From: Planctomycetota bacterium
GTDB lineage: Bacteria; Planctomycetota; Planctomycetia; Pirellulales; Thermoguttaceae
Assembly: GCA_018897395.1 (NCBI GenBank)
Contig: JAHIKV010000188.1
Location: forward strand, 1-47,911
Reading direction: 5' to 3'
Length of the DNA stretch: 47,911 bases
In this document: positions 14,689 to 23,812 of the stretch, piece after piece
Layout of the letters: each line of letters opens with the position of its first letter
Position numbering within the stretch: the first letter of the stretch is position 1
Made by a program: the position numbers and the translations under genes
The notes under the pieces: generated by a model
Seen by the model: the letters and a program-made list of their open reading frames with translations, nothing else
Database searches by the model: none
Told to the model about the DNA's origin: nothing

Positions 14689-17367
14689 ATGGTCCAGCGA
14701 CGGAATTCTACTTGGCCTCTGCTGTGGGCAGCGGCGTGCCTGCTGGTGTTGAGCATAGCCCCCCCTCTGTTGTGGGATGATTTCTGGACCTCCAAGCCGA
14801 ATTCGGATTCTCGCGAGGCGGTCCAATCCCCCACCCTGGCAACCGCCCCGCGACCGGACCTTTACCGTTTCAGGGAAGTGGATGAAGTCGTTTTTCGGTC
14901 TCTTTCGCAATCCTCCGACGCGCGGCCCGAGGAAGCGGAATCGTTGGAGCCTACCGAGGCACAACCGGTGGAAGCCGCCGACAGGGTTGCCTCGCAAGTG
15001 GTCGAGCCGGACGCGCCTGCAATCCTCGGAGAAGGCCAAATCGGGCCACGCTTGACCGCCAACGGCGTGCCGCGGCAAGCGTCCGAAGCGCCTTCCGCCG
15101 CCGGCGAGGTCCAGGAAAGCAAGACGACGAAGGAGCAGCCGATCCACACCGCGTTGTTGCCCCGTTGGGTCCGTCAATTGCCGGCCCTCGTCGCCAATCT
15201 CCGCATGCCAAGCGTTTCGGAGCTTTCCGGCAACGGTCAATCGCCCGGCGAAATCCGTTATCCCGAGACCAGCACCACGCCCGCCTCTTTACCGGCACAG
15301 AAAAAAAAGCCTCAAACGGCCGAGCGGAAGACCGACGATTCGTGGCCGGAACCGACCGCCTTGATCGAGCGATTGCAGCTACTTTCGGGCGACGGACCGG
15401 AGCGGCGATGGGCCGAGGAAGTGTTGCGGCACATTCGGGCGCTGGGGCCGGCGGTCAACGGCGGTTCGGACGAGGCGGCGGCGATCGTCGGACGGCTCGC
15501 CGATCTGGAGCGTCGGGCACACGAATTGGCCGCGAATATTTCGGACGAGCCGCTCGCCCGCAACTTGCGCAGGGCCGGTTACGCCCTGGGACGCAGGATC
15601 GACATCTGGGAGCACGTGGTCCGGGCGGGCGCGCCCCGGATCGGCGAAACCATCCCCGTAGACCGCGATCCGAGGAAACTCGCGCGGTGTTTGGCTGCGA
15701 TCGAATCGGCCACGGGCGATTCGACCGAGGGTCGGGCCTGGCGGAAGTACCTGATGACAGGCGCCATCAAAGAGGGCTTGGCGCTGGGACCGTCGCCGGA
15801 CGAAGCCCAACTCCGCCGGCTTGCCAGGCGGGTCCTGGTCCGGCTGATGCAAACCACCTTGACGCCCGAGCAGCAGGATTTCGTCTCCGGCAAAGCGGTG
15901 ACGGCGTTGCGGGACGAACTGTGGCTCTGGGCGGCCGAGCCGATCTCCACCGCCGCGCTGCTGAGCGACGTCGAACGCTACGAGCGGACCGGTCTGCCGA
16001 GCGACGCCCACCGGCTGGCGATGGATTGCCAATACCTGCTGGCGTCTCCGGCGAAGGCGCGGAGAGTGTTGGCCGCCCGCGTCGATTCGCACTATCGCAA
16101 CGCGAATTTCCGGCTGGCCGTGACCGAAAAGTTGCTCAACGACCTGATACCGGAGCAGAACTTGGAGTACGCGCGGGTCAACGACACCGTGTTGGGACAT
16201 CCGACGCGGGGAGAAAGCCTGATGGCGACCGAGGCCGTCTTGCGGATGCGGCCCGACCCGAAGCGCGTCCGCATGGAGTTGGAAGTGACCGGCGAGATCG
16301 CGGCCATTACCACTTCGGATGCCGGTCGGGCACGGTTCCACAACAAAAGCGAGTCGTACTACGTCGCGCGGAAGCCGCTGGAGGTGGACCTCGGCGGCAT
16401 CTCGCTCTGGCCGGCGGAAGTGAACGTGTACAACGAATCCCGGCTCCGCGGCGTGAATACCTCGATGGACGGCGTTCCGCTGGTGGGGTGGTTGTTCGAG
16501 GAAGTGGCCCGCTCGCAACACGAACAGAAAAAGCCGGCGGCCAACCGCGAGGTCCGTGGGAAAGTGGCCGCCCGGGCGAAACAGCGAATCGACGCCGAGG
16601 TCCACGAACAATTCGCCGGAGTCGTCGAGCGGCTGAACCGGCGGGTCTTCGATCCGTTGAACTCCTTGACGCTCGATCCGCAGTTGATCGAGGCCGAGAC
16701 CACCGAGAAGCGGTTCACGATGCGGCTGCGGTTGGCCGGCGAGGACCAGTTGGGCAGCCACACGCCGCGTCCCCGCGCGCCGTCCGACAGCCTGGCGAGC
16801 GTGCAACTCCACGAGACGGTGCTGAACAACGGCATCCAACGGCTCCAGTTGGCGGGCCGGACGTTCACCCTGCCCGAACTCGCCGATCACGTCGCCGCGC
16901 GGCTGAGTTGCCCGCCTCCTTGGAACACCATCCCCGAAAACGAAGACGTGAAAATCACCTTCGCGCGCAAGGATCCGGTGGTCGTCCGTTGCGAAGACGG
17001 CCAGATTGTGCTGACGCTTTCCATCCATCGGCTCAGCAAGTCGCCGCGAAGATGGAAGGAGTTCCAAATTCGTGCGTTCTACCGGCCGGAGATCGACGGG
17101 CGTTCGGCGCAACTGGTCCGCGATGGCGTGATCCACCTGATCGGAAATCGTCTGACCGTGGGTTCGCAGATCGCGCTAAGGGGCATCTTTTCCCACGTCT
17201 TGTCCAAGAACGCCCCCTTGAAACTCGTGAACAATCCGGCCGTGAACGACCGGAAGCTCGAATACGCCGAGATCATGCAATTCGTGATCAACGACGGCTG
17301 GATCGGCATTGCGTTGGGGCCGAAATCGTCGCTCGCCGGCCGGCCCCGATCGGAATTGCACAAGTAG
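14689..17367 (+). CDS. Large exported protein of unknown function
   Basis: The 892-residue protein begins with a signal anchor (WPLLWAAACLLVLSIAPPLLW). Residues 35-220 are a low-complexity, proline/glutamate-rich linker. The remainder is a long folded region without a motif I recognise: helical around 225-460 (ERLQLLSGDGPERRWAEEV), then mixed (PTRGESLMATEAVLRMRPDP, with GISLWPAEVNVYNESRLRGV near 575). It probably sits in the periplasm or outer envelope. Start: ATG with GAAGGAA upstream. A short hairpin with a T-run follows it (17459-17478). It resembles planctomycete-restricted hypothetical proteins; no function is proposed. Confidence 0.75.
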   Translation: MVQRRNSTWPLLWAAACLLVLSIAPPLLWDDFWTSKPNSDSREAVQSPTLATAPRPDLYRFREVDEVVFRSLSQSSDARPEEAESLEPTEAQPVEAADRVASQVVEPDAPAILGEGQIGPRLTANGVPRQASEAPSAAGEVQESKTTKEQPIHTALLPRWVRQLPALVANLRMPSVSELSGNGQSPGEIRYPETSTTPASLPAQKKKPQTAERKTDDSWPEPTALIERLQLLSGDGPERRWAEEVLRHIRALGPAVNGGSDEAAAIVGRLADLERRAHELAANISDEPLARNLRRAGYALGRRIDIWEHVVRAGAPRIGETIPVDRDPRKLARCLAAIESATGDSTEGRAWRKYLMTGAIKEGLALGPSPDEAQLRRLARRVLVRLMQTTLTPEQQDFVSGKAVTALRDELWLWAAEPISTAALLSDVERYERTGLPSDAHRLAMDCQYLLASPAKARRVLAARVDSHYRNANFRLAVTEKLLNDLIPEQNLEYARVNDTVLGHPTRGESLMATEAVLRMRPDPKRVRMELEVTGEIAAITTSDAGRARFHNKSESYYVARKPLEVDLGGISLWPAEVNVYNESRLRGVNTSMDGVPLVGWLFEEVARSQHEQKKPAANREVRGKVAARAKQRIDAEVHEQFAGVVERLNRRVFDPLNSLTLDPQLIEAETTEKRFTMRLRLAGEDQLGSHTPRPRAPSDSLASVQLHETVLNNGIQRLQLAGRTFTLPELADHVAARLSCPPPWNTIPENEDVKITFARKDPVVVRCEDGQIVLTLSIHRLSKSPRRWKEFQIRAFYRPEIDGRSAQLVRDGVIHLIGNRLTVGSQIALRGIFSHVLSKNAPLKLVNNPAVNDRKLEYAEIMQFVINDGWIGIALGPKSSLAGRPRSELHK

Positions 17368-17458
17368 CAGACGCGCTTCGAACGGGTGGCCCCTCCCTGA
17401 AAGAGTCCGTTGTGTCAAGGGCCACCTGGCGGATTTTTTGGCGCACGGTCGGCGCATA

Positions 17459-17478
17459 AGTCCCTTAGGGCTTTTTTC
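17459..17478 (+). terminator. Probable intrinsic terminator after the large exported protein gene
   Basis: AAGTCC-CTTA-GGGCTT forms a six-pair stem with one U-G pair and a four-base loop, followed by TTTT. It lies 91 bases after the stop of the 892-residue protein. Confidence 0.5.
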
Positions 17479-17882
17479 CGTTGTTCCTCGTCTGTTTCTC
17501 GGATTGCGGACTTCGTACCAATGTCGCTCACGGTTTTCTTTTTCGAGGTTGTCGAGCCGTTCTTCTCCGCGCGGCTGCACCCCTACACATCCCTTCGTGA
17601 ATCCATCCGCCACTGGCGGCGGGCGGTCAGGTCCGAAAAAACCTGACGCCAGTATTCCGCTGCGACCGTCTCGCACTGCATGGCCGTCTCAATCAGATTG
17701 ACGCTCGACCGAACTCGCCGAGTCCAGGGGCTGCCTCAGACTGGCCTTGCAGGCGAGGGCCTCTTCTGCTTGCGAAGAAGGGCCGATGCAACCGCACTCT
17801 ACATTTCCGCTCTCCTTCGCTTCGTTGTCCAAATGGTTTCCGCTAGCCCCTTCCGTCGAGCCCGAGCCGAGGCCGTGTTGTA
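17479..17882. other. Intergenic region, no gene recognised
   Basis: No convincing coding frame was seen. There is a small hairpin at 17626-17647 (GTCAGGT/ACCTGAC). It lies directly beyond the transposase-like tail of the adaptor gene and could be remains of an insertion sequence, but nothing more was recognised. Confidence 0.5.
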
Positions 17883-18002
17883 CTACCCGATGCAAACGGC
17901 CTGTGCCCTAAGTTTTCCCCGCGGCGGACCGCCCACCACATACGGCTCGTTGTGCTTCACCATGTGCCAAATGATCGTCGCCAACCGACGCATCACCGCC
18001 AC
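17883..18002 (-). mobile_element. Probable IS110-family transposase C-terminal remnant fused to the adaptor gene
   Basis: The encoded tail VAVMRRLATIIWHMVKHNEP matches my recollection of IS110/IS116 transposase ends, in which an arginine-rich helix with a W-x-M pattern is followed by a proline-tyrosine motif. No catalytic part of a transposase is seen nearby. The call rests on pattern memory only. Confidence 0.4.
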
Positions 18003-19370
18003 GGAAGAATACTCCCCGTTGCCGATGTAGACTTTCGCCCCGTCGGTCAAGCTGCTTTCGGGGGCAAGAACCACCGGCTCGCCCTCGGCGATGCCCTTGG
18101 TTATCTCGACCTGCTCGTCGTTCATCAGTCCGACCTCGACCGGCTGCAACTCGGCGCGGCCGCCGCGGACGACGAACAACCGCCAGGTGTTGTCGGCGGC
18201 GCGGAACAACGCGGAGCGCGGGACCAGCAGCGCCTGCGCCCGATCGGCGGTCAGTATCTTCACGCGGACCCGATAGCCGACGCCCAAGCCACGCTCGGTC
18301 AGCAGGCGCTGTATTTCGTCCTTGTCGAAGCGGATGATTACCTTCACCCGCTGTTGCTCGACGCCCAACGAACTGAGCTTGGTGAATCCGGCGGGATAGA
18401 TTCGGTGGACTGTCCCGTGGGCCTTGGTGCGTCCGATGGCCGGGCCGTAGATTTCCACCCGGTCGCCGACCTTCGCCGCCACCACGTCGAGGCTCAGCAC
18501 GTCGGCCTCGATCTCCAACTCCTCGAGCCGGCCGATCTCCAGCAGCGTCGTGCCGGCCGAAAGGTATCGCTCGTTGCTGATCGGCCGGTCGAGCACCACG
18601 CCGTCGACGAGGCTGAGCATCTCTCCGCGCCGCTGGTCGATCAACACCTGTTGCAGTTGGGCCTCGGCCTCGGCCTTCTGTTTCTCCAGCACCGCGCCGG
18701 AGAGTTTTTTGCGTCCGATGTACTGGCGGACCATCGAGGGCATCAGGTCGGTGGCCGCGCCGACGGCGACCATCGCCGCATGGACCAACTGGTCCTGCTT
18801 GTAATCGACGTCGCTTTGCACTTGATTCAGCACGGCCCGTTCCAGGTCGTCTTGGGTCCGCGCGCCGGTGGTTGCAAGCTGTCTGACTCGGGCCAGGTCG
18901 CGGGTGGCATAGCCCAATTTGGCCTTGCCCGAGATCATCCGCTCGGCGGCGGCCTGAACGGTGGCGGCGGTCGATTTGACGAATTGCAGGGCTTGTTGAT
19001 AGGCGGTCTCCTCGACGGCCACGTCGGCGTTTTCCTTGATGCTCGCCTCCAGCCGCTGGACGACCGCGACGGCCTGCTCGACGGCCAGTTGCAAGTCGCG
19101 GGGGACGATTTGGGCCACGACCCGCCCCTTTTCGACCTTCATGCCCTCGACCAGCGAGATGGCTTCGATCCGGCCGGTGATCGGCATGGTAATCAGATAG
19201 GTTTGCGGCAGCCGGGTTTTGGCCTGCTCGTCGACGAACTCGCGGATGGGGCCGATCTTTGCCCGGGCGGTCTCGACGGCCGCGCCCGACGAGAACCCGC
19301 CCCAGAGGGCATGGATGATGACCGCTGCTATCAAAACGCCGCCGATGGTTAGCCAGAGATTGGTTTTCAT
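17883..19370 (-). CDS. HlyD-family efflux adaptor (membrane fusion) protein with foreign C-terminal tail
   Basis: A 495-residue protein with an N-terminal anchor (LWLTIGGVLIAAVIIHALW). A split lipoyl-like domain follows (PITGRIEAISLVEGMKVEKG and VVLDRPISNERYLSAG) and flanks a coiled coil (about 95-260). Beta-barrel segments come after (VGDRVEIYGPAIGRTKAHG; ITKGIAEGEPVVLAPESSL). It bridges the ABC permease encoded upstream to the outer envelope. The adaptor fold normally ends near residue 453 (GAKVYIGNG). The last 39 residues (VAVMRRLATIIWHMVKHNEP then YVVGGPP) look like the C-terminus of an IS110-type transposase, so the gene appears truncated and fused at its 3' end. Function may be retained, because the core is complete. 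Confidence 0.9.
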   Translation of the reverse strand: MKTNLWLTIGGVLIAAVIIHALWGGFSSGAAVETARAKIGPIREFVDEQAKTRLPQTYLITMPITGRIEAISLVEGMKVEKGRVVAQIVPRDLQLAVEQAVAVVQRLEASIKENADVAVEETAYQQALQFVKSTAATVQAAAERMISGKAKLGYATRDLARVRQLATTGARTQDDLERAVLNQVQSDVDYKQDQLVHAAMVAVGAATDLMPSMVRQYIGRKKLSGAVLEKQKAEAEAQLQQVLIDQRRGEMLSLVDGVVLDRPISNERYLSAGTTLLEIGRLEELEIEADVLSLDVVAAKVGDRVEIYGPAIGRTKAHGTVHRIYPAGFTKLSSLGVEQQRVKVIIRFDKDEIQRLLTERGLGVGYRVRVKILTADRAQALLVPRSALFRAADNTWRLFVVRGGRAELQPVEVGLMNDEQVEITKGIAEGEPVVLAPESSLTDGAKVYIGNGEYSSVAVMRRLATIIWHMVKHNEPYVVGGPPRGKLRAQAVCIG

Positions 19371-19411
19371 GGTTGGTAGTGGGGGTGAATGAAAATTAGC
19401 AATGGCAAATG

Positions 19412-19534
19412 TTCAATGACCAATGTCCAATGTTAAAAGCTCAAGACAATATCGGGTGTAATAGAATGTTACAGCATTCATTGGACATTGGACATTGGAC
19501 ATTGGACATTGGACATTGGACATTGGTCATTGAA
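19412..19534. repeat. Heptamer tandem repeat (CATTGGA)n with inverted flanking arm
   Basis: CATTGGA is repeated six times from 19479, followed by two diverged units (CATTGGT, CATTGAA). The end of the array (19514-19534) is the exact reverse complement of 19412-19432, so the whole block can fold into a stem of 21 pairs. It lies between the adaptor and permease genes of the exporter operon. Confidence 0.9.
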
Positions 19535-19541
19535 CCTTCCT

Positions 19542-21920
19542 TCACTCCTGTATCTTCAGTGCGTCGAGCCAGTCCATTTTGATGATTGCCCTTTGGACGA
19601 ACAAGTGCGTAATCAGTCCGAAGACGATGGCCAAGACCATCGTGAGAATCCACAGTCCCGGCGAGGTGACGATCGGCATGCGGAACATATCGCTGGCGTA
19701 TTCAGCGGCGATGGCCAGGGTCATTAGGTATCCGAGCGGCATACCCAACAGCGTGCCCAGGATGGTCGTAATCATGCTCTCGCGGAACAGGAGACTGCCG
19801 ACCTGCCAGGGTCCGTATCCCAACACCCGCAGCGTAGCCACTTCGCGCTGCCGCTCGGCCAGACTGACCAGCGAGGCGTTCAAGATGCTGCCGAAGAACA
19901 CGATGCCGGCGAACAGCACCATCAGCGCAATGGTGATCGACTGGGTTTCGATGATGGTTTTTTCGAGGTTGCTGATCATGTCGGTCCTCGCGGACACGGC
20001 TTGCACGGCCGGCATCCGCTTCAGTTCGCGGTACAATTCGGCGCGGAGGACCGGGTCGCGGTCGACGGCCAACTGCACACCGCTTACGGCAAACTCCTCG
20101 CCGACCAACCGGCTGAGGTATTGGATTTCGGCGTAGACGGCGGTGCCGAGATAGCCGTCGGAGATTTCGACCACGGGCACGCTGCGCAACCGCCGCTGCC
20201 CCTTGACCGGCTCGACCCCGACCAGATCGCCGCGTTTGATGCCCAGCGATTCGGCCAGTTGGCGGCTCATCGTCAGGCCGTGTGCGGGTATCCGCAGCCG
20301 TCGGCCCTCGATGTCGCGGGGAATGGTCAGCGTGGCGTCGGCGAGCAGGCCGGTGATCGCCCCCTTCTTCCGCCGCCGGCCGCCCGTGAAGGTGCAGGCG
20401 ACGTTTAGCGTCGGCTCGGCGCGATCGACGCCCGGCAGCCTCGCCGCCTCGGTCAGCGCGTCCCGGCTCCGCTCGTCGTTGAACGTCAGGTCGATGTCGC
20501 TCCGCATGATCCGCTGAAACTGGAAGTCGATTAGGAATCCGAAAGAAAGCTGCATCATGAACCCATTGACCAGCACGCAGGCGCCCATCGCCGCGGCGAA
20601 GATGCAGGCGGCAGAGCGCAGCCGGCTGCGCGACACGTTCCGCAGCACCATCCGCCAGCCGGAACCGAGCGACCGCCACAGCCAGCCGATGCGTTCGATC
20701 GGGATCGCGCCGCCGCGTCGGGGCGGACTGGGGCGCATGGCCTCGGCCGGATGGAGACGCAACACCGCACGGCTGCCGCGCAGACTCCCCAACGCCGCGC
20801 AGCCGGCGCTGACCAACATCCCCGCCGCGTAAACGCTCCAATGCAACCGGCTGTGCAATTCGGGGAACTGGAAGAAGGTGCGGTACAGCGCGGTCATGCC
20901 TTTGGCCAAATACCATCCGAGTCCGCATCCGATCAGCCCGCCGGCTATGCCCACGATCAGGCCGAACTTCAGAAAGTGCCGGAAGATTTGCAGGTCGCTG
21001 TAGCCGAGGGCTTTCAACGTGCCCACCACCATCCGTTGCTGTTGTGCCAACCGCCCGAGCAACACGTTCATCACCAGCGCCGCCACGGCCAGGAACATGC
21101 AGGGCGTAATCACCGCGAAACTCTTCAGCCCCTGGATTTCCTGGGTGAGAAACTTGTTCGACGGTTGATCCTCCAGGGGCGTGGTCGTAAACACGCCGTA
21201 GGAAGAAAGCATCTCCTCGGCGCGGCGGAGCACCTCGCGCGGGTCGCCGCCGGCCGCCGCGCTCAAGCGCCCCAATACCTGGTTGGCCGACCCCTCGAAA
21301 TCGAAAACCTCCTCGGCGTAGGTCCGCTTCAGATAGAACACGCCGAAACGCTTGAAGTCGGGCACTATCGCGCCGGGACCGATCAGGTAGACGAACTCGC
21401 TGCTGATGGCCGTGCCGACGATGAACAACTCCTGCTGCCGGTTGTTCAACAGCATCCGGATCCATTGCCCGGGCCGCAGCCGGTGCGCTTTGGCGAATTG
21501 CTCGTTGACGATCACCTCGTTGTCGCGACGGTCGGTGAAATAACTTCCCTGCCGGATAACGATGTCGTCGATGACCGGCCGGCGTTGGTCGGGCAACGAA
21601 TATACCTGTCCGCTGATCGGTTCGACCACCCCGGGCAGGTCGACCGTGACCGAATGTTGGATGCGGGGACGCAGCTCGGCCACCTCGGGCATCGCCGCCA
21701 GCGGCGCCAACTCCGCCAGCGGGACTTTCTTCAACTCGATCGAGAAATCGGCCATCCGGCATTGGGCGTAATACAACCGCATGGCCTCGTCCAAGTTCAG
21801 GTACGACGAGACCATCGTGACCAGGCAGGTGACGCCCACCGCGATGATGCCGGTCACGGCCAGCAACATGACGAGATGTCCGCGGACCTCGCGGAGCAGC
21901 TTGCGGTCGAGCGTTTTCAC
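19542..21920 (-). CDS. ABC transporter permease with two FtsX domains
   Basis: A 792-residue membrane protein beginning at GTG 21920, which overlaps the ATPase stop as GTGA. A longer frame reaching 22313 runs antisense-style through the ATPase and is rejected. It has an N-terminal membrane segment (LVMLLAVTGIIAVGVTCLV), a periplasmic domain and a first FtsX unit (TPCMFLAVAALVMNVLLGRL, QQQRMVVGTLKALGYS). A second periplasmic domain and a second FtsX unit follow (LAERQREVATLRVLGYGPWQ). Duplicated FtsX permeases act with a LolD/MacB-type ATPase; with an HlyD-type adaptor the set resembles DevBCA/MacAB exporters for lipids or peptides. The substrate is unknown. Confidence 0.92.
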   Translation of the reverse strand: MKTLDRKLLREVRGHLVMLLAVTGIIAVGVTCLVTMVSSYLNLDEAMRLYYAQCRMADFSIELKKVPLAELAPLAAMPEVAELRPRIQHSVTVDLPGVVEPISGQVYSLPDQRRPVIDDIVIRQGSYFTDRRDNEVIVNEQFAKAHRLRPGQWIRMLLNNRQQELFIVGTAISSEFVYLIGPGAIVPDFKRFGVFYLKRTYAEEVFDFEGSANQVLGRLSAAAGGDPREVLRRAEEMLSSYGVFTTTPLEDQPSNKFLTQEIQGLKSFAVITPCMFLAVAALVMNVLLGRLAQQQRMVVGTLKALGYSDLQIFRHFLKFGLIVGIAGGLIGCGLGWYLAKGMTALYRTFFQFPELHSRLHWSVYAAGMLVSAGCAALGSLRGSRAVLRLHPAEAMRPSPPRRGGAIPIERIGWLWRSLGSGWRMVLRNVSRSRLRSAACIFAAAMGACVLVNGFMMQLSFGFLIDFQFQRIMRSDIDLTFNDERSRDALTEAARLPGVDRAEPTLNVACTFTGGRRRKKGAITGLLADATLTIPRDIEGRRLRIPAHGLTMSRQLAESLGIKRGDLVGVEPVKGQRRLRSVPVVEISDGYLGTAVYAEIQYLSRLVGEEFAVSGVQLAVDRDPVLRAELYRELKRMPAVQAVSARTDMISNLEKTIIETQSITIALMVLFAGIVFFGSILNASLVSLAERQREVATLRVLGYGPWQVGSLLFRESMITTILGTLLGMPLGYLMTLAIAAEYASDMFRMPIVTSPGLWILTMVLAIVFGLITHLFVQRAIIKMDWLDALKIQE

Positions 21921-22648
21921 CAGACCACCTCCTCCGGCGGCAGCGGTTGCGGGTTGTCGTGCAACTCGACGATCTGCCCGCTGCGGAGCCGCACCACGCG
22001 GTCGGCCATCTGGGCAATGGCCGAGTTGTGGGTAATCAGCACCACCGTCTTGCCCAACTGCCGCTTCAGGTCGAGCAACGTCCGCAGCACCCGCTTGCCC
22101 GTGGCGAAGTCGAGCGCGCCGGTCGGCTCGTCGCACAACAACAACGTGGGGTTCTTGGCCAGCGCGCGGGCAATCGCCACCCGCTGCTGCTCGCCGCCGG
22201 AAAGCTGCGAGGGGAAATGGTCCATCCGGTCTTCCATGTCCACCAACCGCAGCGACTCGACCACGTCCATCGGATCGCGGCTCAGTTCGGTCGAGACCAT
22301 CACGTTTTCGCACGCGGTGAGGTTCGGCACAAGGTTGTAGAATTGGAACACGAAGCCGACCGTCTCGCGGCGGTAGCGGGTAAGCTCGGCGGCCGTGAAG
22401 GCGGTGATCTCGCGGTCTTCAAACCAGACGCGGCCGGCGGTCACGGAGTCCAATCCGCCGACGAGATTCAGGATCGTCGTTTTCCCCGATCCGCTGGGAC
22501 CGACCATCACCAGGAACTCGCCGGCATAAATGTCCAGCGAGACGTCGGACAAGGCCTCGACCGCGACTTCGCCCATCTGGAACGTCTTGCCGACGTTCCG
22601 CAGGCGGAGCAATACGCGGTTCGCTTCGTCGGCCGTCGGCTGAGACAT
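21917..22648 (-). CDS. ABC transporter ATP-binding protein (LolD/MacB type)
   Basis: A 243-residue ATPase with Walker A GPSGSGKTT, Q-loop FVFQFYNLVPNLTA, signature LSGGEQQRVAIARAL, Walker B LLLCDEPTGALD and switch histidine ITHNSAI. The ATG at 22648 is preferred over an in-frame TTG at 22654 because GGAG lies six bases before the ATG and abuts the TTG. It drives the FtsX-type permease encoded immediately downstream, with which it overlaps by 4 bases. Confidence 0.95.
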   Translation of the reverse strand: MSQPTADEANRVLLRLRNVGKTFQMGEVAVEALSDVSLDIYAGEFLVMVGPSGSGKTTILNLVGGLDSVTAGRVWFEDREITAFTAAELTRYRRETVGFVFQFYNLVPNLTACENVMVSTELSRDPMDVVESLRLVDMEDRMDHFPSQLSGGEQQRVAIARALAKNPTLLLCDEPTGALDFATGKRVLRTLLDLKRQLGKTVVLITHNSAIAQMADRVVRLRSGQIVELHDNPQPLPPEEVVW

Positions 22649-22803
22649 CTTCAACTCCGCGTTAAATGATGCACGGAAGGGGGTTGCCTAATGTGCCCAA
22701 CACCCCTATATAGAGGGTAGGTTAGGAGTGAGTCTTAGACAACCACTCCACATGGGGGGAAACGAGGTTAACCAGTTGTTTGAGGGTGTCCGGGAATTAT
22801 TTC

Positions 22804-22888
22804 ATTTAGCCCGCCGTGAATACACGGCGGGCAGCGGCGGAAAGGACGCACCGGACCGTGCCCCGGGTGTATTCACCCGGGGCTAAAT
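22804..22888. repeat. 85-bp twin-hairpin element, copy B (inverted relative to copy A)
   Basis: It has the same ATTTAGC/GCTAAAT ends and the same two hairpins as 14489-14573, in reverse-complement orientation (22809-22832 and 22860-22883). The inner spacer differs in sequence and by one base in length. Confidence 0.93.
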
Positions 22889-22934
22889 AGTTTCTGTTGC
22901 GGAAACGAATTAGCGTTCCTTGGAGAACTGAAAA

Positions 22935-23735
22935 ATGCGACTCGCTTACGTGCAGTTTACCCCGGCACTGGCGGACCTGGAGGCGACGATCGAGAGACTC
23001 CGGCCGCTGCTCGAGGAATGTGACTCGGCCGACTTGATCGTCCTGCCCGAGCTGTGCAACTCGGGCTACGACTTCTCCGGCCGCGATCAGGCGATGGCCG
23101 CCGCCGAGCCGTTCGAGCGGAGCCGGTTCATCTCGTTCCTCGCCGGGCATTGTCGAAAGCACGACTGCCACGTAGTCTCCGGCTTCAATGAACTGGACGG
23201 CGACTCGCTCTATAATACCGCCTTGCTCGTCGGACCCGACGGACCGCTGGGGCGATACCGGAAACTACATCTGTTCAAGGACGAGAAGGATATTTTCACC
23301 CCGGGCAATCTTGGCCTGCCCGTGTTCGACTGCGGCCCGGTCAAGATCGGCATGTTGGTCTGCTTCGATTGGATTTTTCCCGAAGCCTGGCGAGTGTTGA
23401 TGCTCAAGGGGGCGGAGATCATCTGTCACCCGGCAAACCTCGTGCTGCCGGGCCTGGCGCAGCGGGCCGTGCCGGTCCATGCGATGATGAACCGCGTGTT
23501 CGTCGTCACCGCCAACCGCGTCGGCACGGAAGGCCCGCTGACCTTCACGGGCATGTCCCTAATCGCGGACCCGCTGGGCCAACTCTTGGCCGTCGCACCG
23601 CAAGAGGGACCGCACACGGCAGTCGTCGAGATCGACCCGCAACGGGCCAGGGACAAGATGATTACCACGCGAAATCATCTGATCGCCGACCGTCGACCGG
23701 CGGAATATGCCGCACTGATCGAGAAGCCTGCGTAG
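22935..23735 (+). CDS. Carbon-nitrogen hydrolase (nitrilase superfamily)
   Basis: A 266-residue protein with the catalytic triad of the superfamily: Glu in VLPELCNSGYDF (about residue 39), Lys in RYRKLHLF (about 110) and Cys in GMLVCFDWIFPE (about 145). A second conserved glutamate lies in KDEKDIFTPG. These enzymes cleave amide or nitrile bonds in the cytoplasm; the substrate cannot be told from these motifs. The length is normal. The stop codon lies within a palindromic repeat. Confidence 0.93.
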   Translation: MRLAYVQFTPALADLEATIERLRPLLEECDSADLIVLPELCNSGYDFSGRDQAMAAAEPFERSRFISFLAGHCRKHDCHVVSGFNELDGDSLYNTALLVGPDGPLGRYRKLHLFKDEKDIFTPGNLGLPVFDCGPVKIGMLVCFDWIFPEAWRVLMLKGAEIICHPANLVLPGLAQRAVPVHAMMNRVFVVTANRVGTEGPLTFTGMSLIADPLGQLLAVAPQEGPHTAVVEIDPQRARDKMITTRNHLIADRRPAEYAALIEKPA

Positions 23736-23812
23736 GGTGGGACAAGCGCAGCGCAGCCCCACCAACAGCGGAAAAATCGTGGTGGGGCCGCGCTTCGCTT
23801 GACCCACCCTAC
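23732..23812. repeat. Imperfect inverted repeat with 33-bp arms
   Basis: GTAGGGTGGGACAAGCGCAG at the left is mirrored by GCGCTTCGCTTGACCCACCC then TAC at the right, with CCCCACCA/TGGTGGGG closing the inner end. It follows the nitrilase-family gene and could act as a terminator stem, although no T-run follows. Confidence 0.85.

Noticed and set aside
21921..22313. N-terminal extension of the permease gene
   Set aside because: It lies in another frame of the ATPase gene. GTG at 21920 with a GTGA overlap gives the natural start.
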